NCBI RefSeq assembly: GCF_900113005.1
Contig: NZ_FONW01000004.1
Location: 186,001-250,000, forward strand
From: Sunxiuqinia elliptica
GTDB lineage: Bacteria; Bacteroidota; Bacteroidia; Bacteroidales; Prolixibacteraceae
DNA: 64,000 bases
Direction: 5' to 3'
A program made the translations under genes and the position numbers. A model generated the notes under the pieces. It was not told the origin of the DNA, did no database searches, and saw only the letters and a program-made list of their open reading frames with translations. Shown here one piece after another: positions 37,700 to 46,083 of this stretch (position 1 is its first letter; each line of letters starts with the position of its first letter).

Positions 37700-38785
37700 A
37701 TGAAACACCTGCTAATCCTAGCCCTGTTGCTTACGACATTTTCGGGCATTGCACAAAGCTTATTCAATAGCGATCAAGCCATCGTAAAATCAGAATTTAT
37801 CTACCAGTCCGCTGACGTTCCATTTCCAAGTTGTCATGCTTCCACCATTGAACAAACCGATGAAGGACTCATTGCTGCCTGGTTTGGAGGCACTGCCGAG
37901 AAAGACCCCGATGTGGGGATTTGGGTGAGCCGCTGGACTAACGGCAAATGGACTAATCCCAAGGAAGTGGCCAACGGCATTCAGCACAAAGACCTGCGCT
38001 ATCCTACCTGGAACCCGGTTTTATTCAATACGGGTAATTCCATCGAGCTTTTTTACAAAGAAGGCCCCAACTGTTCCGACTGGTGGGGAGAAGTAATTAG
38101 CTCAACGGATCATGGGAAAAGCTGGTCGACACCCGAGCACCTGCCCGAAGAAATCTGGGGGCCCATCAAAAACAAACCGGTACGCTTAGCCAATGGCGAT
38201 CTGCTCTGCCCTTCAAGCACCGAGCTTACCGGCTGGCAGGTGCACATGGAAATTACTTCGGATATGGGAAAAACCTGGGAGCGGACCAAATCCTTAAATG
38301 ACGGTAAAGAAGTTGGAGCTATCCAGCCAACCATCTTGATTCATCCGAATGGCAAACTGCAGGCTTTGTGCCGCAGTCAGAATAAGCAGATTTTATCGAC
38401 CTGGTCGGAAGATAACGGCCGCAGCTGGACCCCCTTAACTCCCATCAACCTGCCCAACCCCAACTCGGGCATTGATGGCGTTACCTTAAACGATGGCACA
38501 CATGTGTTGATCTACAACCACGTCCGTCCGGCTGAATCATGGGGCGATCGCAACATCCTCAACCTAGCTGTATCCAAAGATGGCATCAACTGGGAAGCAG
38601 CCGTTCTGCTTGAAAACGATTCCGATCCGGATTCTGAATATTCCTATCCGGCCGTCATTCAAACCCGGGATGGCATGATTCACATTACCTACACCTGGAA
38701 CCGAAAGCTAATCAAGCATGTGGTGGTCGATCCCAAAAAATTAAGCACCAAACCCATTAAAAACGGACAATGGCCCAATCGTTAA
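37700..38785 (+). CDS. Secreted sialidase-like BNR/Asp-box protein
   Basis: 361 residues with a signal peptide ending GIAQ. Asp-box repeats lie in the beta-propeller: SSTDHGKSWSTP, ITSDMGKTWERTK, WSEDNGRSWTPL and a weaker VSKDGINWEAA. Also LIAAWFGGTAEKDPDVGIWV, YPTWNPVLFN and EYSYPAVIQTRDGMIHITYT. It belongs to the 'exo-alpha-sialidase/BNR' annotation group that includes several glycosidase families, so the cleaved sugar is not fixed. The C-terminal segment KHVVVDPKKL is shared with the protein at 50955-52151, a likely paralogue. Confidence 0.82.
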   Translation: MKHLLILALLLTTFSGIAQSLFNSDQAIVKSEFIYQSADVPFPSCHASTIEQTDEGLIAAWFGGTAEKDPDVGIWVSRWTNGKWTNPKEVANGIQHKDLRYPTWNPVLFNTGNSIELFYKEGPNCSDWWGEVISSTDHGKSWSTPEHLPEEIWGPIKNKPVRLANGDLLCPSSTELTGWQVHMEITSDMGKTWERTKSLNDGKEVGAIQPTILIHPNGKLQALCRSQNKQILSTWSEDNGRSWTPLTPINLPNPNSGIDGVTLNDGTHVLIYNHVRPAESWGDRNILNLAVSKDGINWEAAVLLENDSDPDSEYSYPAVIQTRDGMIHITYTWNRKLIKHVVVDPKKLSTKPIKNGQWPNR

Positions 38786-38806
38786 AATCCGCTTAGAACC
38801 GACGCA

Positions 38807-40798
38807 ATGAAAACCAATAAACCGATTATTCTCAAAGGATTTTTTCTCATAAGCTGTGTTGTGCTGACTCTCATTTGCGGGGCTCAACCCAATGAGTCCA
38901 ATCAGCTTACTAGAGTTCAATACAACCATACAGACCTGCATACCGACCTTGGAGTCGGGCTGTGGGCCTGGCCTTTTCCGGTTGATTTTGACAACGACGG
39001 AGACCTCGACTTACTGGTTAATTGCCCTGATAAGCCTTTCAACGGGCTTTGGTATTTTGAGAACAATGGGGACGATCAAAACGAGCTGCTGTTTAAAGCC
39101 CCTGTTTGGTTGGCTGAGAGCAAACGAAACCTGCAACTATCGGTGATCGACAATGAAATCATGGCCATGACTCCCGGTGTTGTTTACCGCGATTTTAAGC
39201 ATTCCTTCTTTCAAAAGCCAGATACCATCATTTCGGAAAGCTTTTACAAGCACCTTGTCAAGAAGGCCCGTTTTAACCTCTGGCGTCAGGTTGATTATGA
39301 CCTGGATGGCGATCTGGATTTAATCCTTGCTATTGACGATTGGACGGACTACGGCTGGGACAATGCCTTTAATGAAGCAGGTATTTGGACCAACGGCCCG
39401 CTGCATGGAACCGTTTACCTCATCGAGCAGGAAGCCGCCAATACGTATAAAAAGCCCGTTCCTGTTTTAGCGGGAGGCCAACCGATTGACAATTACAGCA
39501 TTTCAGGGGCGCTTTTCGAAGATTTTGATGGCGATGGTGATCTGGATTTGATTCTTGGAGAATTTGTCGATCGCTTAAGCTGGATTGAGAATACAGGAAC
39601 ACGCAAGCATCCAAACTATGCCACGCCTAAGTTTCTGAAAATCGACGGAGAAGTACTTCACTTGGATTTGGAAATGATCGTGCCCACTGCAGCCGATATG
39701 GACCAGGACGGACACATGGATTTGGTTGTAGGCATTGAAGACGGGCGCGTGGTCTATCTTCGAAATACCGGAAAAACCAATTCCGATGGCCCGATCTTTC
39801 AAAAGCCGGAATACCTGCGCCAGGAAGCACAACACCTAAAATTCGGCGCACTGGTTACGCCCTATAGCGTGGATTGGGATCAGGATGGCGATGAGGACTT
39901 AATTTGCGGGAACACCGCCGGGCACATTGGATTCATCGAAAACCTCGATGGCGGAAATCCACCTCAATGGGCCGAGCCCAAGTACCTTCAGGCCGATGGC
40001 AAAACCATTCTTATTCAAGCCGGAGAAAACGGCTCCATCCAAGGGCCTGCCGAAAAGAAATGGGGCTATACAACACTGTCCGTGGTGGACTGGGACAACG
40101 ATGGGCTGCTTGATATTCTTTACAACTCCATTTGGGGGAAAGTTGGCTGGTTCAAAAACATTGGCGTTCCCGGCAAACCGGCTTTGGCCGCTTCGCAACC
40201 GCTGGAAGTTGCCTGGCCAGGCGACAATCCCAAGCCGGCTTGGAACTGGTGGAGTCCGGAAGGAAACACCCTGGCAACCCAATGGCGCACGACACCGCTT
40301 GGCTACGATTGGAACCAGGACGGACTGATGGACCTCATCATGTTGGATCACGAAGGCTACCTTTGCTTTTGGGAGCGTTATGAAGAGAACGGCCAACTTC
40401 ACCTGAAACCCGGGCAACGCCTGTTCACCGCTGCTGAAGGACAAGCCTTCAATGATAAATTTACCAATGACAAAGATGGCTTACTACGCCTCAACACCGG
40501 GGAGGCCGGAGGCTCCGGACGCAGGAAGTTCTGCATCACCGACTGGGATGGCGATGGCTTGCCCGACCTCTTGGTCAATAGCGTAAACGTTAATTTCCTG
40601 CGGAACAAAGGCGTCCAAAACGGCCGGACAGTTCTAGAAGACATGGGCCCGGTTTCCAAGCACCGGCTGGCTGGACACACCACCTCGCCAACCCTTGTTG
40701 ATTGGGACAAGAATGGCATCCCCGATCTTTTAATTGGAGCGGAAGACGGGCATTTTTACTACCTCGAAAATCCACATCAAAACAACCAACAAAAATAA
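38807..40798 (+). CDS. FG-GAP/VCBS repeat secreted protein
   Basis: 663 residues, with a signal peptide ending CGAQ. At least nine Ca-binding motifs of the D-x-D-x-D-G type: DFDNDGDLDLLV, DYDLDGDLDLIL, DFDGDGDLDLIL, DMDQDGHMDLVV, DWDQDGDEDLIC, DWDNDGLLDILY, DWNQDGLMDLIM, DWDGDGLPDLLV and DWDKNGIPDLLI. Together they predict one or two calcium-stabilised beta-propellers. Such proteins bind glycans or act as lyases and hydrolases in Bacteroidota glycan loci; no catalytic motif recognised. It ends 7 bp before the YdjC/ChbG-like gene start at 40806. Confidence 0.85.
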   Translation: MKTNKPIILKGFFLISCVVLTLICGAQPNESNQLTRVQYNHTDLHTDLGVGLWAWPFPVDFDNDGDLDLLVNCPDKPFNGLWYFENNGDDQNELLFKAPVWLAESKRNLQLSVIDNEIMAMTPGVVYRDFKHSFFQKPDTIISESFYKHLVKKARFNLWRQVDYDLDGDLDLILAIDDWTDYGWDNAFNEAGIWTNGPLHGTVYLIEQEAANTYKKPVPVLAGGQPIDNYSISGALFEDFDGDGDLDLILGEFVDRLSWIENTGTRKHPNYATPKFLKIDGEVLHLDLEMIVPTAADMDQDGHMDLVVGIEDGRVVYLRNTGKTNSDGPIFQKPEYLRQEAQHLKFGALVTPYSVDWDQDGDEDLICGNTAGHIGFIENLDGGNPPQWAEPKYLQADGKTILIQAGENGSIQGPAEKKWGYTTLSVVDWDNDGLLDILYNSIWGKVGWFKNIGVPGKPALAASQPLEVAWPGDNPKPAWNWWSPEGNTLATQWRTTPLGYDWNQDGLMDLIMLDHEGYLCFWERYEENGQLHLKPGQRLFTAAEGQAFNDKFTNDKDGLLRLNTGEAGGSGRRKFCITDWDGDGLPDLLVNSVNVNFLRNKGVQNGRTVLEDMGPVSKHRLAGHTTSPTLVDWDKNGIPDLLIGAEDGHFYYLENPHQNNQQK

Positions 40799-40805
40799 GC
40801 GCATC

Positions 40806-41804
40806 ATGAAACGAGCCAACTCCTTACAACAAACAGGTCGAATGCTTTTAGCTGGTGTATTCCTGGCGGCCATAGTTGCTGCAGGCAAGACCTCGACCGC
40901 CCAAAGTTCAGCACCAACCAATGCCGAAAAGCTGGGATTCCCCAAAGGAAAAAAGATCCTGCTGCTGCACTCCGACGATGCCGGAATGTGTGAAGAAGCC
41001 AACCTCGCGGTGATGGCCTATTCCCTGAAAAACCACGTTCAATCGGCGGCCGTGATGATGCCCTGCCCCAACGCAGAAGAAATGGTGGCCTGGGCTAAGA
41101 AACACCCACAGGCCGACATCGGTGTTCACCTGACGCTGACCAGTGAGTGGAAAAGCTATCGCTGGGGGCCCCTGGCTGTGGCTGCTGAAGTTCCCGGATT
41201 GATTGATCCCCAGGGAAAACTTTGGCCCGAAGTCATTGATGTGGTTCGCCATGCCAGTCCCGAAGAGGTGGAACAAGAGATTCGCGCGCAGATTGATCGC
41301 ATGCTTGCGCTTGGGTACCAACCAACGCATATCGATACGCACATGGGAACACTCTATGGCTCGGCCAAATTTCTGACCGTATTTTTGAAAGTGGCGCAGG
41401 AATACCAGATTCCGGCAAATGCCATCGACCTCTCCAACCCCAAGGTGGCCGCCTACTACAAGCAAGCCGGCTATCCCATTTCAGAAGAAACCATTGCCCA
41501 GCTGGCCGCTTACCAACTTCCGAAGCTCGACAACTTTACCAGTGTGCCCAAAGGATCAAGCTACGAAGAAAAGAAGGCCAACTTCTTTCAGCTGGTCAAC
41601 GCGCTCGATCCCGGGCTTACCGAGATTATCTTTCATCCGTCCATTGAAACCGACCACCTTAAAAGCATTACCGGCTCGTGGCAACAGCGGGTTTGGGAAG
41701 CCAAGATGTTTTCCGATCCGGAGGTCATCCGGTTTTTTGAAGATCACGGCATTGTGCTCACCACCTGGCGAGAAATCATGAAACGTCATCAATCCAACAA
41801 CTAA
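40806..41804 (+). CDS. YdjC/ChbG-family carbohydrate deacetylase, secreted
   Basis: 332 residues from MKRANSLQQTG; the upstream in-frame ATG at 40734 lies inside the previous gene. A signal peptide precedes the domain. Metal-binding motifs: ILLLHSDDAGMCEEAN (Asp pair), HPQADIGVHLTLTSE and YQPTHIDTHMGTLYG (two His). The family removes N-acetyl groups from GlcNAc-containing oligosaccharides such as diacetylchitobiose. Here it would expose amines during aminosugar glycan breakdown (inference). Co-transcribed with both neighbours. Confidence 0.88.
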   Translation: MKRANSLQQTGRMLLAGVFLAAIVAAGKTSTAQSSAPTNAEKLGFPKGKKILLLHSDDAGMCEEANLAVMAYSLKNHVQSAAVMMPCPNAEEMVAWAKKHPQADIGVHLTLTSEWKSYRWGPLAVAAEVPGLIDPQGKLWPEVIDVVRHASPEEVEQEIRAQIDRMLALGYQPTHIDTHMGTLYGSAKFLTVFLKVAQEYQIPANAIDLSNPKVAAYYKQAGYPISEETIAQLAAYQLPKLDNFTSVPKGSSYEEKKANFFQLVNALDPGLTEIIFHPSIETDHLKSITGSWQQRVWEAKMFSDPEVIRFFEDHGIVLTTWREIMKRHQSNN

Positions 41805-41810
41805 AAAAAT

Positions 41811-42689
41811 ATGCGCCCTTTTCTTAAAAGTTCCGTTCTCCGCCTCGCAGTCCTGCTTGCTCTTACGATTTGGTCCTGCAAACCACAGCAGCCCATAGCG
41901 CATATTCTGGCCGAATTTCACAATCCAAGCTCCAGCTATGTGATGGTGGCTGCCCACCGCGCGGCCCATAATGGTTACCCCGAAAACTCGCTTCCGGCCA
42001 TCCGGCATGCCATTGACCTGGGCGTCGATATCATTGAACTGGATGTGAAAGTAACTACCGACAGTGTGGTCGTTATAAACCACGACCGAACCATTGACCG
42101 CACAACCAATGGGACCGGAGATCCGGAAGCTTATGCCTGGAAGGACCTGCAACAATTTCGGCTGGAGATGCCGGATGGTACCCTGACCAACGAGCGAATA
42201 GCCACTTTCGAAGAGGCGCTGCTGCTGGTCAAAGGCAAGGCCATGATTGACATCGACATCAAAACCAGCCATCTCAAGCCCATTGTTGATGTCATTACCC
42301 AAACGGACACCTGGGATCACATCTTTTTCTTTGACAACGACTACCTGGCCTTACAGGAAGTGCGCGACAGGCAGCCCGGCGCGATGTTGATGCCCCGTGC
42401 CTACTCCTATCAAATGGCCGACTCGGCCCTCATGCTTTTCAAACCGCCGGTGGTGCATATCGACCATTCGTTTTACACCGAAGAAGTTTGCCAATTGATC
42501 CAAAACCATGGCGCCCGCATTTGCCTGAATGCCCTCGGAACTCAGGATTCCATCATACGTTCCGGAAGCCTGCAGAAAGCCCTCGATAACCTTTTAAAAT
42601 ACCAGGCCAACATCATCCAAACCGATGAACCCGAACTGCTGATTCCGGCACTGGAAGCCATCGGCAGACGAACCTCCGGCAAGCAATAG
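41811..42689 (+). CDS. Glycerophosphodiester phosphodiesterase, lipoprotein
   Basis: 292 residues with a lipoprotein signal (LALTIWSC, Cys23). Catalytic motifs of the GDPD fold: MVAAHRAAHNGYPENSLPA (HR and E), IELDVKVTTDSVVVINHDRT (E-x-D, second His). The TIM-barrel end has NIIQTDEPELLIPAL. It cleaves glycerophosphodiesters to glycerol-3-phosphate and an alcohol. Its location on the outside and within a glycan operon suggests action on glycerophosphoryl-decorated polymers. Last gene of the operon before a terminator. Confidence 0.93.
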   Translation: MRPFLKSSVLRLAVLLALTIWSCKPQQPIAHILAEFHNPSSSYVMVAAHRAAHNGYPENSLPAIRHAIDLGVDIIELDVKVTTDSVVVINHDRTIDRTTNGTGDPEAYAWKDLQQFRLEMPDGTLTNERIATFEEALLLVKGKAMIDIDIKTSHLKPIVDVITQTDTWDHIFFFDNDYLALQEVRDRQPGAMLMPRAYSYQMADSALMLFKPPVVHIDHSFYTEEVCQLIQNHGARICLNALGTQDSIIRSGSLQKALDNLLKYQANIIQTDEPELLIPALEAIGRRTSGKQ

Positions 42690-42761
42690 GCCTTCACAGC
42701 AACAAAGCAGCCTAGGGCCAGTTGCTATTCTCACGATCCGAATAGTTTTAAACATACTCCC

Positions 42762-42784
42762 AAAGCCCACACAGTGGGCTTTCC
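42762..42784 (+). terminator. Rho-independent terminator of the lyase-to-phosphodiesterase operon
   Basis: Perfect 9-bp stem AAAGCCCAC / GTGGGCTTT with loop ACA (42762-42782). A second GC-rich hairpin (TTCCCC...GGGGAA, about 42782-42808) follows. The rest of the 393-bp gap to 43083 has no recognised gene; its sequence resembles a Bacteroidota intergenic repeat (recalled only). Confidence 0.75.
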
Positions 42785-42930
42785 CCTCTTTTTCAAAAGA
42801 GCGGGGAAGAGTCGATACAATCCGACAGGATTGAAAAGACTCAGGGGTGAGTTTAGTTAACCCGAAACAAGCTCGCTTCCCTTCTGCCCGCCTCAGAACC
42901 AGCGAAAGGTTTAACTTGTATTTCGAAATC

Positions 42931-42962
42931 ATTCCTTTTGATAAACATATTTTATATATTCG
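42931..42962 (+). repeat. 32-bp direct repeat, left copy
   Basis: Identical over 32 bp to 50092-50123, starting ATTCCTTTTGATAAAC and ending TTTATATATTCG. The following 21 bp are only about two-thirds alike (shared GGTAAA and CAATAA). It could mark the left edge of the defence segment. No tRNA is adjacent. Confidence 0.8.
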
Positions 42963-43050
42963 GGGAGGTAAAACAAACAATAACAGCTAGTAAAAAAACT
43001 GACCGGTAATAAGAAATAAGTATATCAAACACTTACACACACCTTGTGCG

Positions 43051-43058
43051 TAATTTTG
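43051..43058 (+). promoter_or_regulatory. -7 box of the defence operon
   Basis: TAATTTTG matches TAnnTTTG exactly, 24 bp upstream of the AbiC-like start. No clear TTTG at -33, so the promoter may be weak or activator-dependent. Confidence 0.45.
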
Positions 43059-43082
43059 AATAAAAACAATTCCTAACCTATA

Positions 43083-44069
43083 ATGAAAATACTATCAGAA
43101 AAAAATAGCATCAGATTATTAGCAAGTGGAGTTATCTTATTCTTTTCGGGTATTTTTCTTTTCCTGTGGGAAGAGTCAATTTCCTTTAGTAGTGCTGTTG
43201 ACTCGGAGAAATTCTCTCAGTTTGGAGATTTTATCGGTGGAATTATTGGATCAATTTGGTCTTTAGCTGGAGTAATTTTATTCTATGTTGCCTTGACAGA
43301 GCAAAAAAAAGATATTCAAATAAATAGGAAAACACTAGAAACACAAGTAGAAGCTCTGCAACAACAAATTAAAGAATTTAAACTACAAAGAATTGAATTA
43401 GAAGAAACAAGAAAAGTTTTTACGGAACAAAGTATAACTTTAAAAAATCAACGATTTGAAAATACTTTTTTTCAATTACTTAGTTTGCATCATGAAATAA
43501 TAGACAAGCTCAACTTCATTAAAAAAAGTGGTGGTTTCAGAGAGAATAGACACCTGGAAAAAAGGGAAGTCTTATCTCAAGCATTTATCGATTTGAATCA
43601 CAGAATTGAATATATTAATTCCACAAATAAACAAGATGAATATGGACAGATTATAAGTACTCCTAATGAAGCACAAACATTAGAAGTTGCAGAATCGCGG
43701 CTAATGGAAGCCTACGATACTTTCTATTTCAATGAATACAAACAACTTCTTAGTCACTACTTTAGGAATATCTATCACGTTTATAAGTTCATTTTTACAA
43801 ATAGACTTATTGAAAAAAAAGAAAAGCAATTTTATGCCTCAATTGTGAGAGCACAATTATCATCAGATGAGCTTTTCTTGATTTTGTATAATTCACTAAA
43901 GAAAGGCCTTGGCTATCCTAATTTCTTGTTTCTAATTAAGGAATTTGATGTCATGCAAAACTTCGATTTTGGGTTAATAGAAAAATATAAATTTCATAAG
44001 GAAATATACACCAGATGGATAGCAAGTGTTACTCCAGAGTTCGATTATGAAGAACAAAAAACTACCTAA
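43083..44069 (+). CDS. Putative abortive-infection membrane protein (putAbiC / AbiC-like)
   Basis: 328 residues. Two membrane helices, about residues 10-29 (IRLLASGVILFFSGIFLFLW) and 51-71 (IGGIIGSIWSLAGVILFYVA), precede a coiled coil (about 75-120). The soluble domain resembles the putative phage abortive infection family: RFENTFFQLLSLHHEIIDKL, HYFRNIYHVYKFIF and RAQLSSDELFLILYNSL. Members associate with the inner membrane and are linked to phage-induced death or arrest in lactococcal AbiC; mechanism unknown. First gene of a tight operon, 9 bp before the OLD-like nuclease gene, so it may act as the effector of that pair (inference). Confidence 0.8.
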   Translation: MKILSEKNSIRLLASGVILFFSGIFLFLWEESISFSSAVDSEKFSQFGDFIGGIIGSIWSLAGVILFYVALTEQKKDIQINRKTLETQVEALQQQIKEFKLQRIELEETRKVFTEQSITLKNQRFENTFFQLLSLHHEIIDKLNFIKKSGGFRENRHLEKREVLSQAFIDLNHRIEYINSTNKQDEYGQIISTPNEAQTLEVAESRLMEAYDTFYFNEYKQLLSHYFRNIYHVYKFIFTNRLIEKKEKQFYASIVRAQLSSDELFLILYNSLKKGLGYPNFLFLIKEFDVMQNFDFGLIEKYKFHKEIYTRWIASVTPEFDYEEQKTT

Positions 44070-44078
44070 TATAAAATC

Positions 44079-46082
44079 ATGTATTTAGAGACATTAAGCA
44101 TCAAAAAATTTAGGTCAATTAATGACATTACCTTAGAATTTAATAAAGGAGTAAACATTATTATCGGAGAAAATAATGCTGGTAAGTCAGCAATAATAGA
44201 TGCTTTACGTATTTGCTTAAGTATAGGTAAACAATGGCGAGATATTGGAATAAGAAATGACGAAGACTTTTATATCGACACGACGGTGATTTCAGATGAA
44301 TTAGAGCCTATAGAATTCGACCTCACTTTTAAAATTGAGGATGCACAGGATAGATTTTATTTTAATTCAATGGTGTTTCAAGATGCTGATAATCCAGATA
44401 ACCAGAATATACAAATTCATTTCAAATATTTTTTAGATACAAATGAGAAAGGGAACAAAGTATTAAGATGGAGTATTTGGGGTGGCGAACTCGAAGGACA
44501 GCCGGTAAAACCAGAAGAAGCACAACAAATATATTATTCATATTTAGCTCCCTTAAGAAATGCAGAACAAGAACTTAAACCATATGCCAGAGAAAATAAG
44601 GTTACATCATTATTCAAAGAAATTACAAAATATTTGAAAAATGGAGAAGGAGAACCCGAAGAGGTTAATCTGGATATGGCTAAGAAAACTGAACTAGCTC
44701 AGAAGCTAGAAAATGTAATTAATGATGAGGATTGGACAGGTCTTATAAAGACTGGAGAAAATTCAATTAATGAGCATTTAGAAAAGTCAGATATTAATTC
44801 AAAAACTTCAAAAATTAATCTGAGATTTCTAGAATATAAGTATGAAAATATTGTAAAGGGTGTACTAACGAGAAAATCAGTCTATTCTGATGAACTAATT
44901 GGAGAAGAATTATTTAAACAAAAATATTTTGATATTTCTCAAAATGGATTAGGAGAAAATAACTTGATACTTGCCTCTGCTGTTTTAGGTGATATCGAAA
45001 ATCGCAGAAAAGAAAAGATTGAGCATTATTATGCATTATTAATTGAAGAGCCAGAAGCACATCTCCATCCGCACAAACAAAATACATTTTTCAACTATTT
45101 AAACCATCTACAAGACTTTGGTGCACAAATATTCATCACATCTCATTCTCCAACGATAACAGCAAAATCAAAACTCGATAATCTAATTATTTTACAAAAG
45201 ACGCCAAATAATATTGTTTCGTTTCGCGTAAAAAACTCTGGACTAAACACAAAGAATAAATCATATTTGCGAAAGTTTTTGGATGTAACTAAATCTCAAT
45301 TGTTTTTTGCCAATGGAGCCATACTTGTTGAAGGCATATCCGAAGCTTTATTACTACCTGTTTTTGCCAAGGTAGTAAATGATTCATTTGATATTGACAA
45401 AAATGGTATTGAGGTCGTCAATATAAATGGTGTCGCATTTGAGCCTTTTGCCAAACTATTTAATTCGGACGAACCTAGCAAAAGATTGCACTCACGTTGC
45501 TCTATTTTGACTGATGATGACAAAGGACAAATATCACCTAAGCATTTTATTGATGTTGAACAAGAGATTACAAAAGTAGAGGCGAAAAAGATACACCATA
45601 TTCTTAAAGGCGAGGAAATTATTGATTCGACAAATAGAATAGTAAATTTTAACGAAGAGGATGAATTGAACTTAGGGGATTATCAAGATAAAGAAGTTTT
45701 TGTGAAGCAAGTATTACACGAAAGATTCAATAAAATTTCTGACAGAGCAGAAATTGCCACAGAACTATCAGCAGGAAATCTAAAAGTTGAGCTTGCTAGC
45801 AATACATTTGAGTATGAATTAATGGTTGCTGACAGCTTCAATTGTTGGTTAATTCGGCTGATTTATAGAAAAATGCACCCTCAAACAGTGTTTTGCTCTT
45901 CAACAGCTTCAATTGAAACAAAAGCACATGATTTATTAAGCAAGTTAAATTCAAACAAAGATAAATCTGCACTTGCCGAAAATTTAGTTTATTTCTTAGA
46001 TAACAGCAGCCAAATTCGAGAAAAGTTTAAAGTTCCTAACTATATTGAGAGAGCACTTAATTGGGTAATTCTTGGAGTTTAA
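44079..46082 (+). CDS. OLD-family ATPase/TOPRIM nuclease (GajA-like)
   Basis: 667 residues. ABC-type ATPase half: IKKFRSINDITLEF start, Walker A GENNAGKS (30-37), signature-like NGLGENNLILASA, Walker B LLIEEPEAHLHP and the switch His in ITSHSP. A TOPRIM half follows: AILVEGISEALLLPVF (Glu418) and SILTDDDKG (Asp479/481) are the metal-binding acidic residues of OLD/TOPRIM nucleases. This two-part architecture defines GajA of Gabija and OLD class 2 proteins. All key residues are intact. Between the ATPase P-loop and signature is a long insertion (about residues 150-280). It ends one base before the helicase start, so translation is coupled. Confidence 0.88.
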   Translation: MYLETLSIKKFRSINDITLEFNKGVNIIIGENNAGKSAIIDALRICLSIGKQWRDIGIRNDEDFYIDTTVISDELEPIEFDLTFKIEDAQDRFYFNSMVFQDADNPDNQNIQIHFKYFLDTNEKGNKVLRWSIWGGELEGQPVKPEEAQQIYYSYLAPLRNAEQELKPYARENKVTSLFKEITKYLKNGEGEPEEVNLDMAKKTELAQKLENVINDEDWTGLIKTGENSINEHLEKSDINSKTSKINLRFLEYKYENIVKGVLTRKSVYSDELIGEELFKQKYFDISQNGLGENNLILASAVLGDIENRRKEKIEHYYALLIEEPEAHLHPHKQNTFFNYLNHLQDFGAQIFITSHSPTITAKSKLDNLIILQKTPNNIVSFRVKNSGLNTKNKSYLRKFLDVTKSQLFFANGAILVEGISEALLLPVFAKVVNDSFDIDKNGIEVVNINGVAFEPFAKLFNSDEPSKRLHSRCSILTDDDKGQISPKHFIDVEQEITKVEAKKIHHILKGEEIIDSTNRIVNFNEEDELNLGDYQDKEVFVKQVLHERFNKISDRAEIATELSAGNLKVELASNTFEYELMVADSFNCWLIRLIYRKMHPQTVFCSSTASIETKAHDLLSKLNSNKDKSALAENLVYFLDNSSQIREKFKVPNYIERALNWVILGV

Positions 46083-46083
46083 T

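Noticed and set aside
42594-42980. 128-codon minus-strand frame after the glycerophosphodiesterase gene
   Set aside because: Overlaps the end of the previous gene and terminator hairpins; low-complexity residues with no fold signature, resembles an intergenic repeat.
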